Below are positions 37,734-47,956 of a stretch of DNA of 64,000 bases, piece after piece. Under the pieces are notes generated by a model, which did no database searches, was not told where the DNA came from, and was given only the letters and a program-made list of their open reading frames with translations. The DNA comes from an uncultured Chlorobiales bacterium. Its GTDB lineage: Bacteria > Bacteroidota > Chlorobiia > Chlorobiales > Chlorobiaceae. Both the position numbers and the translations under genes were made by a program. Within the stretch, counting starts at the first letter, position 1. Each line of letters begins with the position of its first letter. The DNA lies in NCBI GenBank assembly GCA_903929135.1, contig CAIYTH010000057.1:42116-106115 (forward strand), in the 5' to 3' direction.

Positions 37734-38633
37734 TCAGCTGCCGATGTACTCCTTCAGCACCTTGTTGTAGGCGGACTGCCGGAGGCGGCGGATTGCCTTC
37801 TCCTTGATCTGGCGTACACGCTCCCTGGTCAGCTTGAACTTTTCGCCGATCTCTTCGAGGGTCAGCGGGTTGTCCATGCCGATACCGAAGTAGGACCGGA
37901 TGACGTCAGCTTCCCTCGGAGCCAGCACCGACAGCGAGCGCTCGACCTCGAGAGTCAGCGAATCGCGGTTCAGGCCATGGTCGGGCATATGGCCGTCGTT
38001 CTGCAGCACGTCGAGAAGGCGGTTGTCGTCGCCCTGTGCGAACGGTGCATCGACCGAAACGTGGCGGCCGGCAATCTTGAGCGTATCGGCAACATCCTGT
38101 GAATCCATGTCGAGCAGGTTGGCCAGCTCCTTGGTGTTGGGATCACGCTCAAACTCCTGTTCGAGCTGGCTGTAAGCCTTGCTGATCTTGTTCAGGGTAC
38201 CTACCCTGTTGAGCGGAAGACGGACGATTCGGGACTGCTCGGCAAGCGCCTGCAGGATGGACTGCCTGATCCACCAGACCGCGTAGGAAATGAACTTGAA
38301 TCCGCGGGTCTCGTCGAAACGCTTCGCTGCCTTGATCAGGCCGAGGTTCCCTTCATTGATAAGGTCGCCGAGAGTCAGGCCCTGATTCTGGTACTGCTTC
38401 GCCACGGAAACGACGAACCTCAGGTTCCCCTTGATCAGCTTGTCAAGGGCGCGTTTTGCCCGCTTGTATTCAGGAGTGTCGACCGGCATATCATACCCTT
38501 CCTTGATTGCCATCGTCAGCTTCACTTCATCTTCTGCCGTCAGCAACTCATACTTGCCGATCTCCTGGAGGTAACGGTCAAGGGAAAGGCTTTCCCTGTT
38601 TGTTATCTGCTTGCTTATTTTCAATTGCCTCAT
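37734..38633 (-). CDS. rpoD: Primary sigma factor, RpoD/SigA family (short, no region 1.1)
   Basis: 299 residues. Region 1.2 ([22 protein letters not shown]), region 2 ([38 protein letters not shown], with [10 protein letters not shown] for the -10 element), region 3, and region 4 with [32 protein letters not shown]. Region 1.1 is missing, as is usual for primary sigma factors of Bacteroidetes/Chlorobi, which are about 285-300 residues. It directs RNA polymerase to housekeeping promoters. A good minus-strand terminator follows. Confidence 0.93.
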   Translation of the reverse strand: MRQLKISKQITNRESLSLDRYLQEIGKYELLTAEDEVKLTMAIKEGYDMPVDTPEYKRAKRALDKLIKGNLRFVVSVAKQYQNQGLTLGDLINEGNLGLIKAAKRFDETRGFKFISYAVWWIRQSILQALAEQSRIVRLPLNRVGTLNKISKAYSQLEQEFERDPNTKELANLLDMDSQDVADTLKIAGRHVSVDAPFAQGDDNRLLDVLQNDGHMPDHGLNRDSLTLEVERSLSVLAPREADVIRSYFGIGMDNPLTLEEIGEKFKLTRERVRQIKEKAIRRLRQSAYNKVLKEYIGS

Positions 38634-38790
38634 TTATTGGTCCTCTTTCGAACTTCGCGATACTTGCAAGGATACCGCACTGCATTGTTCCTTCCGCCTG
38701 CTGCACGCAGGAGAATCAACCTGCGGGCATACGGCGTCAAGCTGGGAATATCCGAAAAAAAACTGAATTTTCAGAGCGAAAAACAATTAA

Positions 38791-41502
38791 TCACTTTGAG
38801 AGCACCCCGAGGTTCTCCTGAAGCTTTCCGGCAAGCGAACGTGCCTCACCCAGCTTCTCGTGCTCTTTAGCAACTACATCCACGGGGGCATTGGCCACAA
38901 ATGCCTTGTTGGCCAGCTTCTTCTCGAGCGATTCGATATATCCTGAAACCTTGACGATCTCTTTCTGCAGGCGCAGCTTTTCCTTTTCAAATGATATCAA
39001 CCCCTCGAGACGAATAAAAAGTTCATTGCCGTCCACGACCGATCCCGCCGAGTGGGCAGGCCTCTCGATGCCCCTGGCGATCTCGACCTCGCACCGCGTC
39101 AGGGCCGGGAAAATCCTGCCGGATGCCGCCAGGGCGAGCGCCGCCTTCTCCGAACCGACTTTCACGACCGCTTCCGCGCGAAGATCGTGAGGAACGTTGA
39201 AAGCCGAGCGGAGGCTCCTGATCTCCGAGACGATATTGCGCACCAGGTCGAACGGAGCAGCGTCATCCAGGCCCCATGAAGTATCGGACTGAGGCATGAC
39301 GGTCAGTGCGATGCTCTCATCCGTGCCGCGTGGCACGATGGCATGCCACACCTCGTCGGTGATGAACGGCATGACCGGATGCAGGGTCTTGAGCGTCCCC
39401 TCGAGGACATGCACCGCGAGACAGACCGCATGTCGGGCCTGTTCCGGGGTGACTTCGCCGGCCAGCTCGCTTTTCAGCGCCTCGAGGAACCAGTCGCAGT
39501 AGTCGCCCCAGAAGAATTCGTGGGCGATCTTGACCATGTCGTTGACCCTGAACTGGGACATGGCATGGTGGTAACGATCAAGCATGGCGGAGTATCGAAC
39601 CAGAAGCCAGCGGCCCGAATCGGAAAGAAGGCTGCGGTCAGGCATGAAGGCCGAATATGCCTCCGCAAAAGCCTCCTGGGAATCGAACCAGCGGTCGCGC
39701 TGCATGAACACGAAACGGGAGGCGTTCCATATCTTCGTAGCGAAGTTCCTGCCGAGTTCGCACTTCTCCTCACCGAACAGGACGTCCTGTCCGAGGGGAG
39801 CGATATAGACGATGGTGAACCGGAGCGCGTCAGTGCCATAGGTCTCGATCACCTTCAGCGGATCGGGCGAATTGCCGAGGGACTTGGAGAGCTTGCGCCC
39901 CTTCATATCCCTGATGATGCTGGTGAAGTAGACGTCGCGGAAGGGCACGTCACCGCGGAAATGCATACCGGCCATGATCATCCGGGCCACCCAGAAAAAG
40001 ATGATGTCGGGACCGGTCACGAGGGTGTTGGTCGGATAGAAGGTCCTGAGGTCCTCGTTGTCGCTGTGCAGTCCGGTCCAGCCGAGGGTGGTCAGCGGCC
40101 AGAGCCACGACGAAAACCAGGTGTCGAGCACATCCTCGTCCTGCACCAGCTTGTCGGTACCGGCGAGATGGCATGCCTCTTCGTAGGAGGAGGCCACCCA
40201 CACGTTGCCCCGATCATCGTACCAGGCCGGGATGCGGTGCCCCCACCAGAGCTGGCGCGAGATGCACCAGTCCTGGATGTTCTCCATCCAGTGGCGGTAG
40301 GTGTTGATCCAGTGCTCCGGATGGAAGCGGATCCGCCCGTCGTTGACCGCATCGAGGGCCGGTTCGGCCAGGGGCTTCATCTTCACGAACCACTGCTCCG
40401 AGAGGTAAGGTTCGACGACCACGTCGGCGCGTTCGGAGTAGCCGACGTTGTGGTCGTACTCCTCGACCTTCACCAGGTGCCCCATGTCCTGGAGGTCGGC
40501 GATGATCTTCTCCCTTGCCTCGAACCTGTCCATGCCCGCATAGCCGAACTCATCGGTCATGCGGCCGTCCTTGCCGACCACGGAAAATGCGGGCAGGTTA
40601 TGGCGTTTCGCGACTTCGTAATCGTTCGGGTCGTGGGCCGGAGTGATCTTCAGGGCTCCGGTGCCGAATTCGATATCCACGTAATCATCGGCAATGACCG
40701 GAACATGGCGACCGGCGACCGGCACGACGACAAGTTCGCCGATCAGGTCGCTGTAACGGGGGTCGTTCGGGTTCACCGCGATAGCCACGTCTGCGAGGAT
40801 GGTCTCGGGTCGGACCGTAGCGATGGTGATCGATCGCCCGGGATCTTTGGCCAGCGGATAGCTGACGTAGACGAGCTGGTCACGGCGCTGTTTCATGATC
40901 ACCTCCTCGTCGGAGAGCGCAGTCTGCGAAACAGGGCACCAGTTGATGATCCGCGTGCCGCGGTAGATCAGGCCTTCACGGTACAGGGCGACGAAGGAGT
41001 TGACGACCGCTTCGGAGGCACGGTCGTCCATGGTGAACAGGTTCCGGCGCCAGTCGCAGGAGATACCGAGCTTGCGCAGCTGTTTGAGGATCAGGCCGCC
41101 GTATTCGTCGCGCCACTCCCATACCTTCGTAAGGAAATCCTTCCGTCCCAGGTCGTGACGGGTGACCCCCTCCTGGCGAAGCTTGCGCTCGACCACCGTC
41201 TGCGTGGCGATGCCCGCGTGGTCGGTCCCGGGCAGCCAGAGGGCCTCGCTGCCCGTCATGCGGGCATACCGGATGAAGATGTCCTGGAGGGTATGGTTCA
41301 GCACGTGGCCGAGCGTCAGGCTGCCCGTCACGTTGGGTGGCGGCATCAGCACCGTATAGGGGGGGCGCCCCTCATCGCCGGCCCGCGAGCTTTCGGCATG
41401 GAAAACGCCGAGCGCCTCCCAGTGGGCACTCCTCCAGCGCTCCTCGACGTCGTGGTGGTTGTAGGTTTTCTCGAGTTGCTGCGCGGTGGAATGGTCGCTC
41501 AT
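38791..41502 (-). CDS. valS: Valyl-tRNA synthetase
   Basis: 903 residues. Class I signatures: the HIGH-like motif in [17 protein letters not shown] (~residues 53-68) and KLSKS in [15 protein letters not shown] (~540). The editing domain insert (~190-330) is present ([30 protein letters not shown]). The C-terminal coiled-coil arm for tRNA contact (~830-903; [32 protein letters not shown]) is complete. It charges tRNA-Val and hydrolyses mischarged Thr. Confidence 0.97.
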   Translation of the reverse strand: MSDHSTAQQLEKTYNHHDVEERWRSAHWEALGVFHAESSRAGDEGRPPYTVLMPPPNVTGSLTLGHVLNHTLQDIFIRYARMTGSEALWLPGTDHAGIATQTVVERKLRQEGVTRHDLGRKDFLTKVWEWRDEYGGLILKQLRKLGISCDWRRNLFTMDDRASEAVVNSFVALYREGLIYRGTRIINWCPVSQTALSDEEVIMKQRRDQLVYVSYPLAKDPGRSITIATVRPETILADVAIAVNPNDPRYSDLIGELVVVPVAGRHVPVIADDYVDIEFGTGALKITPAHDPNDYEVAKRHNLPAFSVVGKDGRMTDEFGYAGMDRFEAREKIIADLQDMGHLVKVEEYDHNVGYSERADVVVEPYLSEQWFVKMKPLAEPALDAVNDGRIRFHPEHWINTYRHWMENIQDWCISRQLWWGHRIPAWYDDRGNVWVASSYEEACHLAGTDKLVQDEDVLDTWFSSWLWPLTTLGWTGLHSDNEDLRTFYPTNTLVTGPDIIFFWVARMIMAGMHFRGDVPFRDVYFTSIIRDMKGRKLSKSLGNSPDPLKVIETYGTDALRFTIVYIAPLGQDVLFGEEKCELGRNFATKIWNASRFVFMQRDRWFDSQEAFAEAYSAFMPDRSLLSDSGRWLLVRYSAMLDRYHHAMSQFRVNDMVKIAHEFFWGDYCDWFLEALKSELAGEVTPEQARHAVCLAVHVLEGTLKTLHPVMPFITDEVWHAIVPRGTDESIALTVMPQSDTSWGLDDAAPFDLVRNIVSEIRSLRSAFNVPHDLRAEAVVKVGSEKAALALAASGRIFPALTRCEVEIARGIERPAHSAGSVVDGNELFIRLEGLISFEKEKLRLQKEIVKVSGYIESLEKKLANKAFVANAPVDVVAKEHEKLGEARSLAGKLQENLGVLSK

Positions 41503-41535
41503 GGGTTACTTCGTGGTTCCTGTTTACGAAAAGCT

Positions 41536-41580
41536 CAAATGCCTGCACTCCCGGCGATACCCGGGAACACAGGCTTTTGA
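41536..41580 (-). terminator. Candidate terminator after clpP
   Basis: GCCTGcactCCCGG (41541-41554) and CCGGGaacaCAGGC (41561-41574) form a long stem, followed on the minus strand by ATTTGAGCTTTT. Confidence 0.5.
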
Positions 41581-41624
41581 ATGCTCTCTCACGTTACTCT
41601 CTTGTTCTTGCTGTCCTGACTTCG

Positions 41625-42302
41625 TCAGTCGACCTTCTCCGGAACAGGACGTTTCTCGAAGATCTGGTCGATGATGCCGTACTCCTTGGCCTCGAGGGCG
41701 TTCATCCAGCGATCCCTCTCGGAGTCCTCACGGACCCGCTGAACATCCTGGCCGGTATGCTTCGCCATGATCTCCTCGAGCAGGCGGCGGATCTTCTCGA
41801 TCTCCCTTGCCTGGATGAGAATGTCGGTCTCCTGTCCCTGCGCGCCGCCTGAAGGCTGGTGGATCATGATGCGGGAGTGCGGCAGGGAGGCCCGCTTGCC
41901 GGCCGTGCCGCTGGCGAGCAGGAACGCGCCCATGCTCGCGGCCATGCCGACGCAGACCGTGGCGATGTCGGGGCGGATATACTGCATGGTGTCATAGATG
42001 CCGAGACCCGCCGAGACGCTTCCGCCGGGCGAGTTGATATAGATGTAGATGTCCCGCTCGGGATCCTCTGACTCGAGGAAGATGAGCTGGGCCATGATCA
42101 GTCCGGCCACATGCTCGTCGATGCCGGAACCGAGAAAGATGATCCGCTCGCGCAGGAGGCGGGAAAAGATATCGAACGCACGCTCACCGCGGCCGGAGGT
42201 CTCGATGACCATCGGCACGAGCTGGTTGTTGATCCCCTGCTCGATCGCGCCGGAATAGAGCTTTTTGGCCTGATGTTCAAACCCGAAATTGATATTTGCC
42301 AT
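41625..42302 (-). CDS. clpP: ATP-dependent Clp protease proteolytic subunit
   Basis: 225 residues from ATG 42302 ([21 protein letters not shown], the start I recall for Chlorobaculum ClpP; an upstream ATG at 42350 adds 16). Catalytic Ser in [14 protein letters not shown], His in [12 protein letters not shown], and Asp in the C-terminal third. [19 protein letters not shown] forms the oxyanion region. It is longer at the N-terminus than E. coli ClpP. It builds tetradecameric chambers with ClpX/ClpA-type ATPases, which are not in the window. Confidence 0.95.
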   Translation of the reverse strand: MANINFGFEHQAKKLYSGAIEQGINNQLVPMVIETSGRGERAFDIFSRLLRERIIFLGSGIDEHVAGLIMAQLIFLESEDPERDIYIYINSPGGSVSAGLGIYDTMQYIRPDIATVCVGMAASMGAFLLASGTAGKRASLPHSRIMIHQPSGGAQGQETDILIQAREIEKIRRLLEEIMAKHTGQDVQRVREDSERDRWMNALEAKEYGIIDQIFEKRPVPEKVD

Positions 42303-42540
42303 GTTCGAGAACCCATTTGGATTGTTGCGGCTCCAGAAGTTGCGCGCCATGAATGGTCCGGCGCAGCGACCCGTGAAGCCTGAAAAATACCCCCTAAAAT
42401 ACAGAGTGTGAACAAGAATTCCTGAAATCAGGTTCCTGAATCCATAAATAATTTGGCGTCTCCTTCTTGCGTGATGTGCATCGTATGCCCATATTTATAC
42501 AGTTTTCGTCTCCTCCCAACAGGATCAACCATCATCCAGC

Positions 42541-43191
42541 ATGCAGGTACGCCTCATCTCCGTCACCAATCCGCTCATCGAAGTCGAGAACAAGGCATTG
42601 TCTCCCGAAGGGCTCATCGCCTATTGTGCAAGGGTGTCGAGCCCGCACCAGGAGACCCCCGACTTTGAAAAGCTCCTCTCCTACTGCATCTCCCACAAGC
42701 ACTGGAGCGTGTTCGAAATGGTGGACATGACCGTGGAGATCGTCACCTCCCGTGCCATCTCCCCCCAGATCCTCAGGCACAGGAGCTTCTGCTTCCAGGA
42801 GTTCTCGCAACGATATGCGAAAGCCCAGTCGATCGAGCATTACCAGCCACGGCGCCAGGATGCCAAAAACCGTCAGAACTCGCTGGACGACCTCGACGAA
42901 TCCACCGTTGCCTGGTTCGACCATACCCAGGAGAGCATGGCGAACCTGGCCATGGAGAAGTATGAAGAGGCGCTTGGGAAAGGCATCGCGAAGGAGTGCG
43001 CAAGGGTGCTGCTGCCCCTCGGCACGCAGACCAAACTCTACATGAAGGGATCAGTGCGGAGCTGGATACACTACCTCGAGGTACGCACCGACAAAAGCAC
43101 CCAGAAGGAGCACCGCGACATCGCGGATGCCGTCATGAAGATCTTCACGGAAGAGTTCCCGGTGACGAGCAGGGCGTTGGGGTGGGGGTAG
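42541..43191 (+). CDS. thyX: Flavin-dependent thymidylate synthase ThyX
   Basis: 216 residues. [14 protein letters not shown] is the ThyX signature RHR-X7-S for FAD and dUMP binding. It makes dTMP from dUMP with methylene-tetrahydrofolate, NADPH and FAD, replacing ThyA. Also [16 protein letters not shown] near the N-terminus and [21 protein letters not shown] near the C-terminus. Followed by heptamer and nonamer repeats. Confidence 0.95.
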   Translation: MQVRLISVTNPLIEVENKALSPEGLIAYCARVSSPHQETPDFEKLLSYCISHKHWSVFEMVDMTVEIVTSRAISPQILRHRSFCFQEFSQRYAKAQSIEHYQPRRQDAKNRQNSLDDLDESTVAWFDHTQESMANLAMEKYEEALGKGIAKECARVLLPLGTQTKLYMKGSVRSWIHYLEVRTDKSTQKEHRDIADAVMKIFTEEFPVTSRALGWG

Positions 43192-43197
43192 AAGAAA

Positions 43198-43278
43198 GTG
43201 ACAAGTGACGAGTAAAGAGAAGATGGAATGGACGGAGTGGACGAAAAGTTCATGGACCTGATGGACGGGATGGACAAT
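43198..43278 (+). repeat. Heptamer then nonamer tandem array after thyX
   Basis: GTGACAA GTGACGA GTAAAGA (43198-43218) start 6 bp after the stop. Nonamers follow: ATGGACGGA GTGGACGAA, a 6-bp break, ATGGACCTG ATGGACGGG ATGGACAAT (43228-43278). Confidence 0.7.
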
Positions 43279-43356
43279 GTAAGAGAAGAGCGGAAAGGAG
43301 AAATAGTGCAGTGAGTTTACCTGCCGCGCCACCCCGGTTTATCTTCTCTTTTTCTC

Positions 43357-43410
43357 TTGTCCATTTCGTCCATTTCCCACATTCCGTCCACAAAGTCCAT
43401 TCCGTCCATT
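43357..43410 (-). repeat. Nonamer tandem array after accD
   Basis: On the minus strand, 8 bp after the accD stop, six 9-bp units: AATGGACGG AATGGACTT TGTGGACGG AATGTGGGA AATGGACGA AATGGACAA. It faces the array after thyX, forming a large inverted arrangement between convergent genes. Confidence 0.75.
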
Positions 43411-43418
43411 TCCCCTCT

Positions 43419-44255
43419 TCACCTCATGTGGGCGAAGAGCTTGCAGAGTTCTTCCTTCAGGTCCTTGCGGTGTACGATGAGGTCGACGAAACCGTGCTCC
43501 TGCAGGAACTCCGCACGCTGGAAACCTTCGGGCAGGTCCCGCTTGATGGTGTCGCGGATGACTCGCGGACCGGCAAATCCGATCAGTGCTTTCGGCTCGC
43601 TGATATTGATGTCGCCGAGCATGGCGAAGGAGGCGCTGATGCCGCCCATGGTCGGATCGGTCATGAGCGAAACGAAAGGAATCCCTTTTTCGCCGAGACG
43701 GGTAAGACGCGCCGCGGTCTTGGCCATCTGCATCAGGCTGAAGGCGCCTTCCATCATGCGTGCGCCGCCCGACTGTGAGATGACCACGAGCGGGGCATTG
43801 AGCTCGATGCTCCTGTCGGCGGCACGGGCGATCTTCTCTCCGACGACCGATCCCATTGAGCCCCCGATGAAACCGAAATCCATGGCTGAAATCACGACCG
43901 GCTTGCCGTCCATGTCGCCCTCAGCGTTGCGGCAGGCCTCGGTCTTCCCCGTCTTGGCCATCGTCTCCCTGACGCGATCGGGATAGTTCTTGGTATCGAC
44001 GAAGCCCAGAGGATCGGCCGCACGAAGGCCTGCGTCGAACTCCTTGCCGGTGCCTTCGTCAAAAAGGATGGAGAAATATTCCAGAGGGGAAATACGGAAA
44101 TGGTGTCCGCACTCGGGGCAGGTATACTGATGGTCTTCAAGCTGCTTTTTGTGGAGAGCCGCGCCGCATTCGTCGCACTTTGTCCACAACCCTTCAGGGG
44201 TGTCGCGTTTATCTGTCGTTCTGATCGAGGGCTTAGCCCGTTTGAACCATACCAT
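43419..44255 (-). CDS. accD: Acetyl-CoA carboxylase carboxyltransferase subunit beta
   Basis: 278 residues. The N-terminal zinc ribbon has two Cys pairs (CDECGAAL and CPECGHHF), as in bacterial AccD. The crotonase-fold core includes [15 protein letters not shown] and [19 protein letters not shown]. With AccA it transfers CO2 from biotin to acetyl-CoA, the first step of fatty acid synthesis. Confidence 0.96.
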   Translation of the reverse strand: MVWFKRAKPSIRTTDKRDTPEGLWTKCDECGAALHKKQLEDHQYTCPECGHHFRISPLEYFSILFDEGTGKEFDAGLRAADPLGFVDTKNYPDRVRETMAKTGKTEACRNAEGDMDGKPVVISAMDFGFIGGSMGSVVGEKIARAADRSIELNAPLVVISQSGGARMMEGAFSLMQMAKTAARLTRLGEKGIPFVSLMTDPTMGGISASFAMLGDINISEPKALIGFAGPRVIRDTIKRDLPEGFQRAEFLQEHGFVDLIVHRKDLKEELCKLFAHMR

Positions 44256-44376
44256 TTTTTACTATTACCACTAAAGAGTTTACATTAGGTTTCAAGATAT
44301 AAACTCGGGACGAGATCTCAAAAACAGGCTTCAGCTCCAGTCGTCGGAAACCTGCAACCACAATCCGATCGATCTA

Positions 44377-47139
44377 TTGACAAGGTATGCATCTTTCCTG
44401 CTGATGGCCGTCATACTCGCGGCCACAGATCTGGCTTCGGCTTACGGTCGGCATGCCGAGGCTGCAACCGTAGTCTATCCCGACACCCTCGAGGTCCTGA
44501 ACAGGAGGTACGCCATCCTTCCGGCAATGAGGCCCCAGAGAAAAACGGTCGGCCTTGCCCTCTCTGGTGGCGGTGCGAACGGCTTTGCCCAGATCGGCGT
44601 GCTGAAGGCGCTTGAGGAGGAGCATGTCCCTGTCGATTTCATTGCGGGCACCAGCATGGGTGCACTTGTCGGCGGGCTTTACAGTTCGGGATATACCGCC
44701 GCCGATATGGAGGTGATCGCCCTGGCGCTCCCCCTGAAGAACCTGATCTCACTCGACAACGACTCCCCGAGAACCAGCAGCTACCTTGAGCAGAAAAACA
44801 TCAGGGACAGAGCCACCATAGCCATCCGTTTCGACGGATTCAAACTGGTGATGCCGAAATCCCTGAGCTCCGCCCAGCCCCTCACCAAAACCCTCGACCT
44901 GCTGATCCTGAATGCCCCGTACCATACGACACATGAATTCTCGGATCTTCCCATCGATTTCAGGGCAGTCACCACGGACCTTGTATCCGGAAGAAGGGTT
45001 ACCCTGACCTCCGGTCCGCTCTCTGAAGCCATGCGGGCAAGCAGCACCATCCCGATCCTTTTCCAGCCTATCGAACGAAACGGAATCAAGCTCGCTGACG
45101 GCGGCCTCGTCGCCAATCTCCCGGTGGACGAACTGGATACGGCCGGAGCCGGCTTCAAAGTTGCCGTCGCCACCCACGGGAAGATGTACAAGGACGGCGA
45201 GGACATCGACATTCCCTGGAAAGCCGCCGACCAGGCCATGACCATCCTGACGCAGGTCCAGTACCCGATCCAGCTCGACCGCGCCGACATCGTCATCACT
45301 CCGGACCTCGGCGACCACAAGGGGACGGACGTGTCCGATATCCAGCAGCTCATCGACGCCGGCTACGCCAAGGGAAAGCTTCTCGCCTCGACCATCAACA
45401 GGAGCATCAGGATCGATCCTGTCCGGGACATCGACATCCGGCACCTGACGAAATCGGTCCGCGGCATACCCGAATCGCACGCGTATATCGAACAGATGAG
45501 GACGGCGAAAGGCATCGTCCGCTCCGGAACCCACGTCAAGGCAACCCTGAGCGAACTGCTGGCCACGGACCTGTTTGCGAGGGCTCATGCCGAGATCGAC
45601 CAGAAGGAACGCTCCGTGGTCTTCGTGCTCACGCCGCTTCCCCGAATCAACAGGGTCGAAGTGACCGGGGGCCCCTCCGACGCCGTGTCGGAGCATGAGC
45701 GGAACGACGCGTTCAAGCCGATCACCGGCACCCTCTATACCAACGCGTTGGCGACGAAATCTCTCGAAAATCTGGTAAAGCTCTACAGAAACAAGGGGTA
45801 CAGCCTCGTCGGCATCGACAATACCTCGATCGACGGCGACCGGCTCCGGGTCAGCCTCTCATCGGGCCGTATCAATGCGGTCATGATCACCCAGGACAAA
45901 AACCTCACCAGGGAGACCCCGGTGAACCGGGAACTGGAAGTAGACACGGCAAAAGTATTCAGACTGTCGGATGCCGAGCAATCCATTGACAACCTCTATG
46001 GAACCGGCGTCTTCAACCGTGTTTCGCTGAGCACGGAGTCCCCTGACCCCCGTGACGGCCGGCAACCCGACCGACTGAACATACGCCTGGACGAAAAGCC
46101 GGCAACCGTCCTTCGGCTGGGACTCCGGTACGATGAGACCTCGAACGCCCAGATTCTCCTGGATTTGAGAAACGAAAACCTCGGCGGCACCGCCAACTCC
46201 ATCGGCGGATGGGTGAAATTCAGCCAGAACAACACCAGCCTCAACGTCGAGTACAGCATGCCCCGGATCGGCCACACTCCCCTGACCATGTATACGAAAG
46301 CCTTTTATGACCAGCGGGACATAGAAACCCGGCAGCGGAACCTGAGATCCCAACCGCTCCAGACTTCATTTCCGGAGCCGTACGCTTTCGGCATCCAGAG
46401 ATATGGCATAACGACGGCATTCGGCACCCAGATCAGGACGTACGCGAGGCTCGTTGCGGACCTGACCGTCCAGAACGCCCAGTCCTATCCGAGGAACTCC
46501 ATATCCGAATCCGTGCCTGCCGTAAACATCGGCCTGGCCGCCGTGGGGGCAAGGTTCACGCTCGATTCGAGAAACAACTCTTTCCTGCCCTCCGAAGGAC
46601 GCTATACGAACTTCAGGTACACCTCCTCCCACCTCTTCAGCAACGGCAACAGCACCTTCTGGCAGTTTGTCGGCTCTCACGAAGAGAATGTCAGCATTTC
46701 GGAGAGCACCTCGTTCCAGCTTTCAGCCGTTGGAGGCATCAGCAGCCCGAACATCCCGTTCAGCGAAAAGTTTTATGTCGGGGGTACGGGCAACGCCTAC
46801 AGCTTCCGTTTCATCGGGCTGAAGGAGAACGACCTCATCGGCAACAATATTTCGGTTGCGGGAGCCCAGTTGCGCCACAAACCGGCCTTGCAGCTCATCT
46901 TCCCGACATCGTTCGTCTTCGCCTACAATATCGGCAACGTATGGGCTTCCCGCCACGAAATGTCGATCTCCGAACTGGTGCAGGGGGTGGGCGCAGGCCT
47001 GGTGTGGGAAACGCCGCTCGGACCTGCACAGCTGACTGCCTCCAAATCGTTCGCGTTCGAAGCCGAGGACGTGAAACACAGGGCCGATATCGACTTTTCA
47101 AAAATGGTGTTCTACTTCAGCCTTGGCCATGACTTCTGA
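44377..47139 (+). CDS. Patatin-like phospholipase fused to an Omp85/TpsB-type barrel
   Basis: 920 residues from TTG 44377 (an ATG at 44404 is the alternative; the TTG version keeps a positively charged n-region of the signal peptide). Patatin domain (~50-330): oxyanion loop LSGGGANGFAQIGVL, nucleophile Ser93 in GTSMG, and Asp241 in ADGG, so the Ser-Asp dyad is intact. POTRA-like modules (~415-570; RINRVEVTGG, DNLYGTGVFNRVSLS) lead to a barrel (~585-920) ending in SLGHDF with a terminal Phe. This layout matches type Vd secretion proteins (PlpD-like), where the lipase is passed through or held at its own barrel. Confidence 0.9.
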   Translation: MTRYASFLLMAVILAATDLASAYGRHAEAATVVYPDTLEVLNRRYAILPAMRPQRKTVGLALSGGGANGFAQIGVLKALEEEHVPVDFIAGTSMGALVGGLYSSGYTAADMEVIALALPLKNLISLDNDSPRTSSYLEQKNIRDRATIAIRFDGFKLVMPKSLSSAQPLTKTLDLLILNAPYHTTHEFSDLPIDFRAVTTDLVSGRRVTLTSGPLSEAMRASSTIPILFQPIERNGIKLADGGLVANLPVDELDTAGAGFKVAVATHGKMYKDGEDIDIPWKAADQAMTILTQVQYPIQLDRADIVITPDLGDHKGTDVSDIQQLIDAGYAKGKLLASTINRSIRIDPVRDIDIRHLTKSVRGIPESHAYIEQMRTAKGIVRSGTHVKATLSELLATDLFARAHAEIDQKERSVVFVLTPLPRINRVEVTGGPSDAVSEHERNDAFKPITGTLYTNALATKSLENLVKLYRNKGYSLVGIDNTSIDGDRLRVSLSSGRINAVMITQDKNLTRETPVNRELEVDTAKVFRLSDAEQSIDNLYGTGVFNRVSLSTESPDPRDGRQPDRLNIRLDEKPATVLRLGLRYDETSNAQILLDLRNENLGGTANSIGGWVKFSQNNTSLNVEYSMPRIGHTPLTMYTKAFYDQRDIETRQRNLRSQPLQTSFPEPYAFGIQRYGITTAFGTQIRTYARLVADLTVQNAQSYPRNSISESVPAVNIGLAAVGARFTLDSRNNSFLPSEGRYTNFRYTSSHLFSNGNSTFWQFVGSHEENVSISESTSFQLSAVGGISSPNIPFSEKFYVGGTGNAYSFRFIGLKENDLIGNNISVAGAQLRHKPALQLIFPTSFVFAYNIGNVWASRHEMSISELVQGVGAGLVWETPLGPAQLTASKSFAFEAEDVKHRADIDFSKMVFYFSLGHDF

Positions 47140-47175
47140 TAACCTCAACGTTCCCGAACCAATAGCCGCTTCAGA

Positions 47176-47952
47176 GTGACTCCACGAAGTAAACCGCACA
47201 TACTCGTCTGCAACGATGACGGCATCGAAGGGCCCGGCCTGCATGCCCTGGCCGCTTCCATGAAAAAGATCGGTACGGTCACCGTGGTGGCTCCGGCTGA
47301 GCCGCACAGCGGCATGAGCCACGCCATGACCCTCGGTGAACCGCTGCGCATCAGGGAGTACTCGAGGAACAACCGCTTTTTCGGCCATACCGTATCAGGA
47401 ACGCCCGTCGACTGCATCAAGGTCGCCCTGAGCCACATCCTCAAGGCAAAGCCGGACCTGATCGTCTCCGGCATCAACTACGGAAGCAACACGGCCATGA
47501 ACGCCCTCTATTCAGGCACCGTCGCCGCCGCTCTCGAAGGGGCTCTCCAGGGCATTCCATCCCTTGCCTTTTCCCTGACGACCTACGTGAACGCCGATTT
47601 CACCTATGCCGCGAAATTCGCCAGGACGCTTGCCCGTGAGGTTCTGAAACGCGGATTGCCGCCGGATACGATCCTGTCGACCAACATCCCCAACGTGCCG
47701 GAATCCGAAATCTGCGGCGTACTCGTCACGTCACAGGGACGTTCCAGATGGGAGGAGTCCGCCATCGAACGGAATGACATGTACGGCAACCCCTACTACT
47801 GGCTGAGCGGCACCCTGCAGCTGCACGACAGCGACCTCGGCAGCGACGAGTTCGCCGTACGCCAGAACTATGTCGCCGTCACCCCGCTTTCGTGCGACTT
47901 CACCGCACATGAATTCAGGACCCGGCTCCTGGACTGGCCAATAAACAAGTGA
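47176..47952 (+). CDS. surE: 5'/3'-nucleotidase SurE
   Basis: 258 residues from GTG 47176. [14 protein letters not shown] holds the metal-binding Asp pair; [28 protein letters not shown] and [25 protein letters not shown] are SurE signatures. SurE is a divalent-metal phosphatase acting on nucleoside monophosphates, linked to survival in stationary phase. It is 36 bp after the patatin gene and 4 bp before bshC. Confidence 0.95.
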   Translation: MTPRSKPHILVCNDDGIEGPGLHALAASMKKIGTVTVVAPAEPHSGMSHAMTLGEPLRIREYSRNNRFFGHTVSGTPVDCIKVALSHILKAKPDLIVSGINYGSNTAMNALYSGTVAAALEGALQGIPSLAFSLTTYVNADFTYAAKFARTLAREVLKRGLPPDTILSTNIPNVPESEICGVLVTSQGRSRWEESAIERNDMYGNPYYWLSGTLQLHDSDLGSDEFAVRQNYVAVTPLSCDFTAHEFRTRLLDWPINK

Positions 47953-47956
47953 CCCC

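Noticed and set aside
39343..41580. 745-codon ORF opposite valS
   Set aside because: Antisense shadow; valS has all class I synthetase motifs.
43051..43778. ORFs with repeated VHxVH or VHFxH residues near thyX and accD
   Set aside because: They translate the 9-bp GTCCAT repeats and overlap real genes; not proteins.
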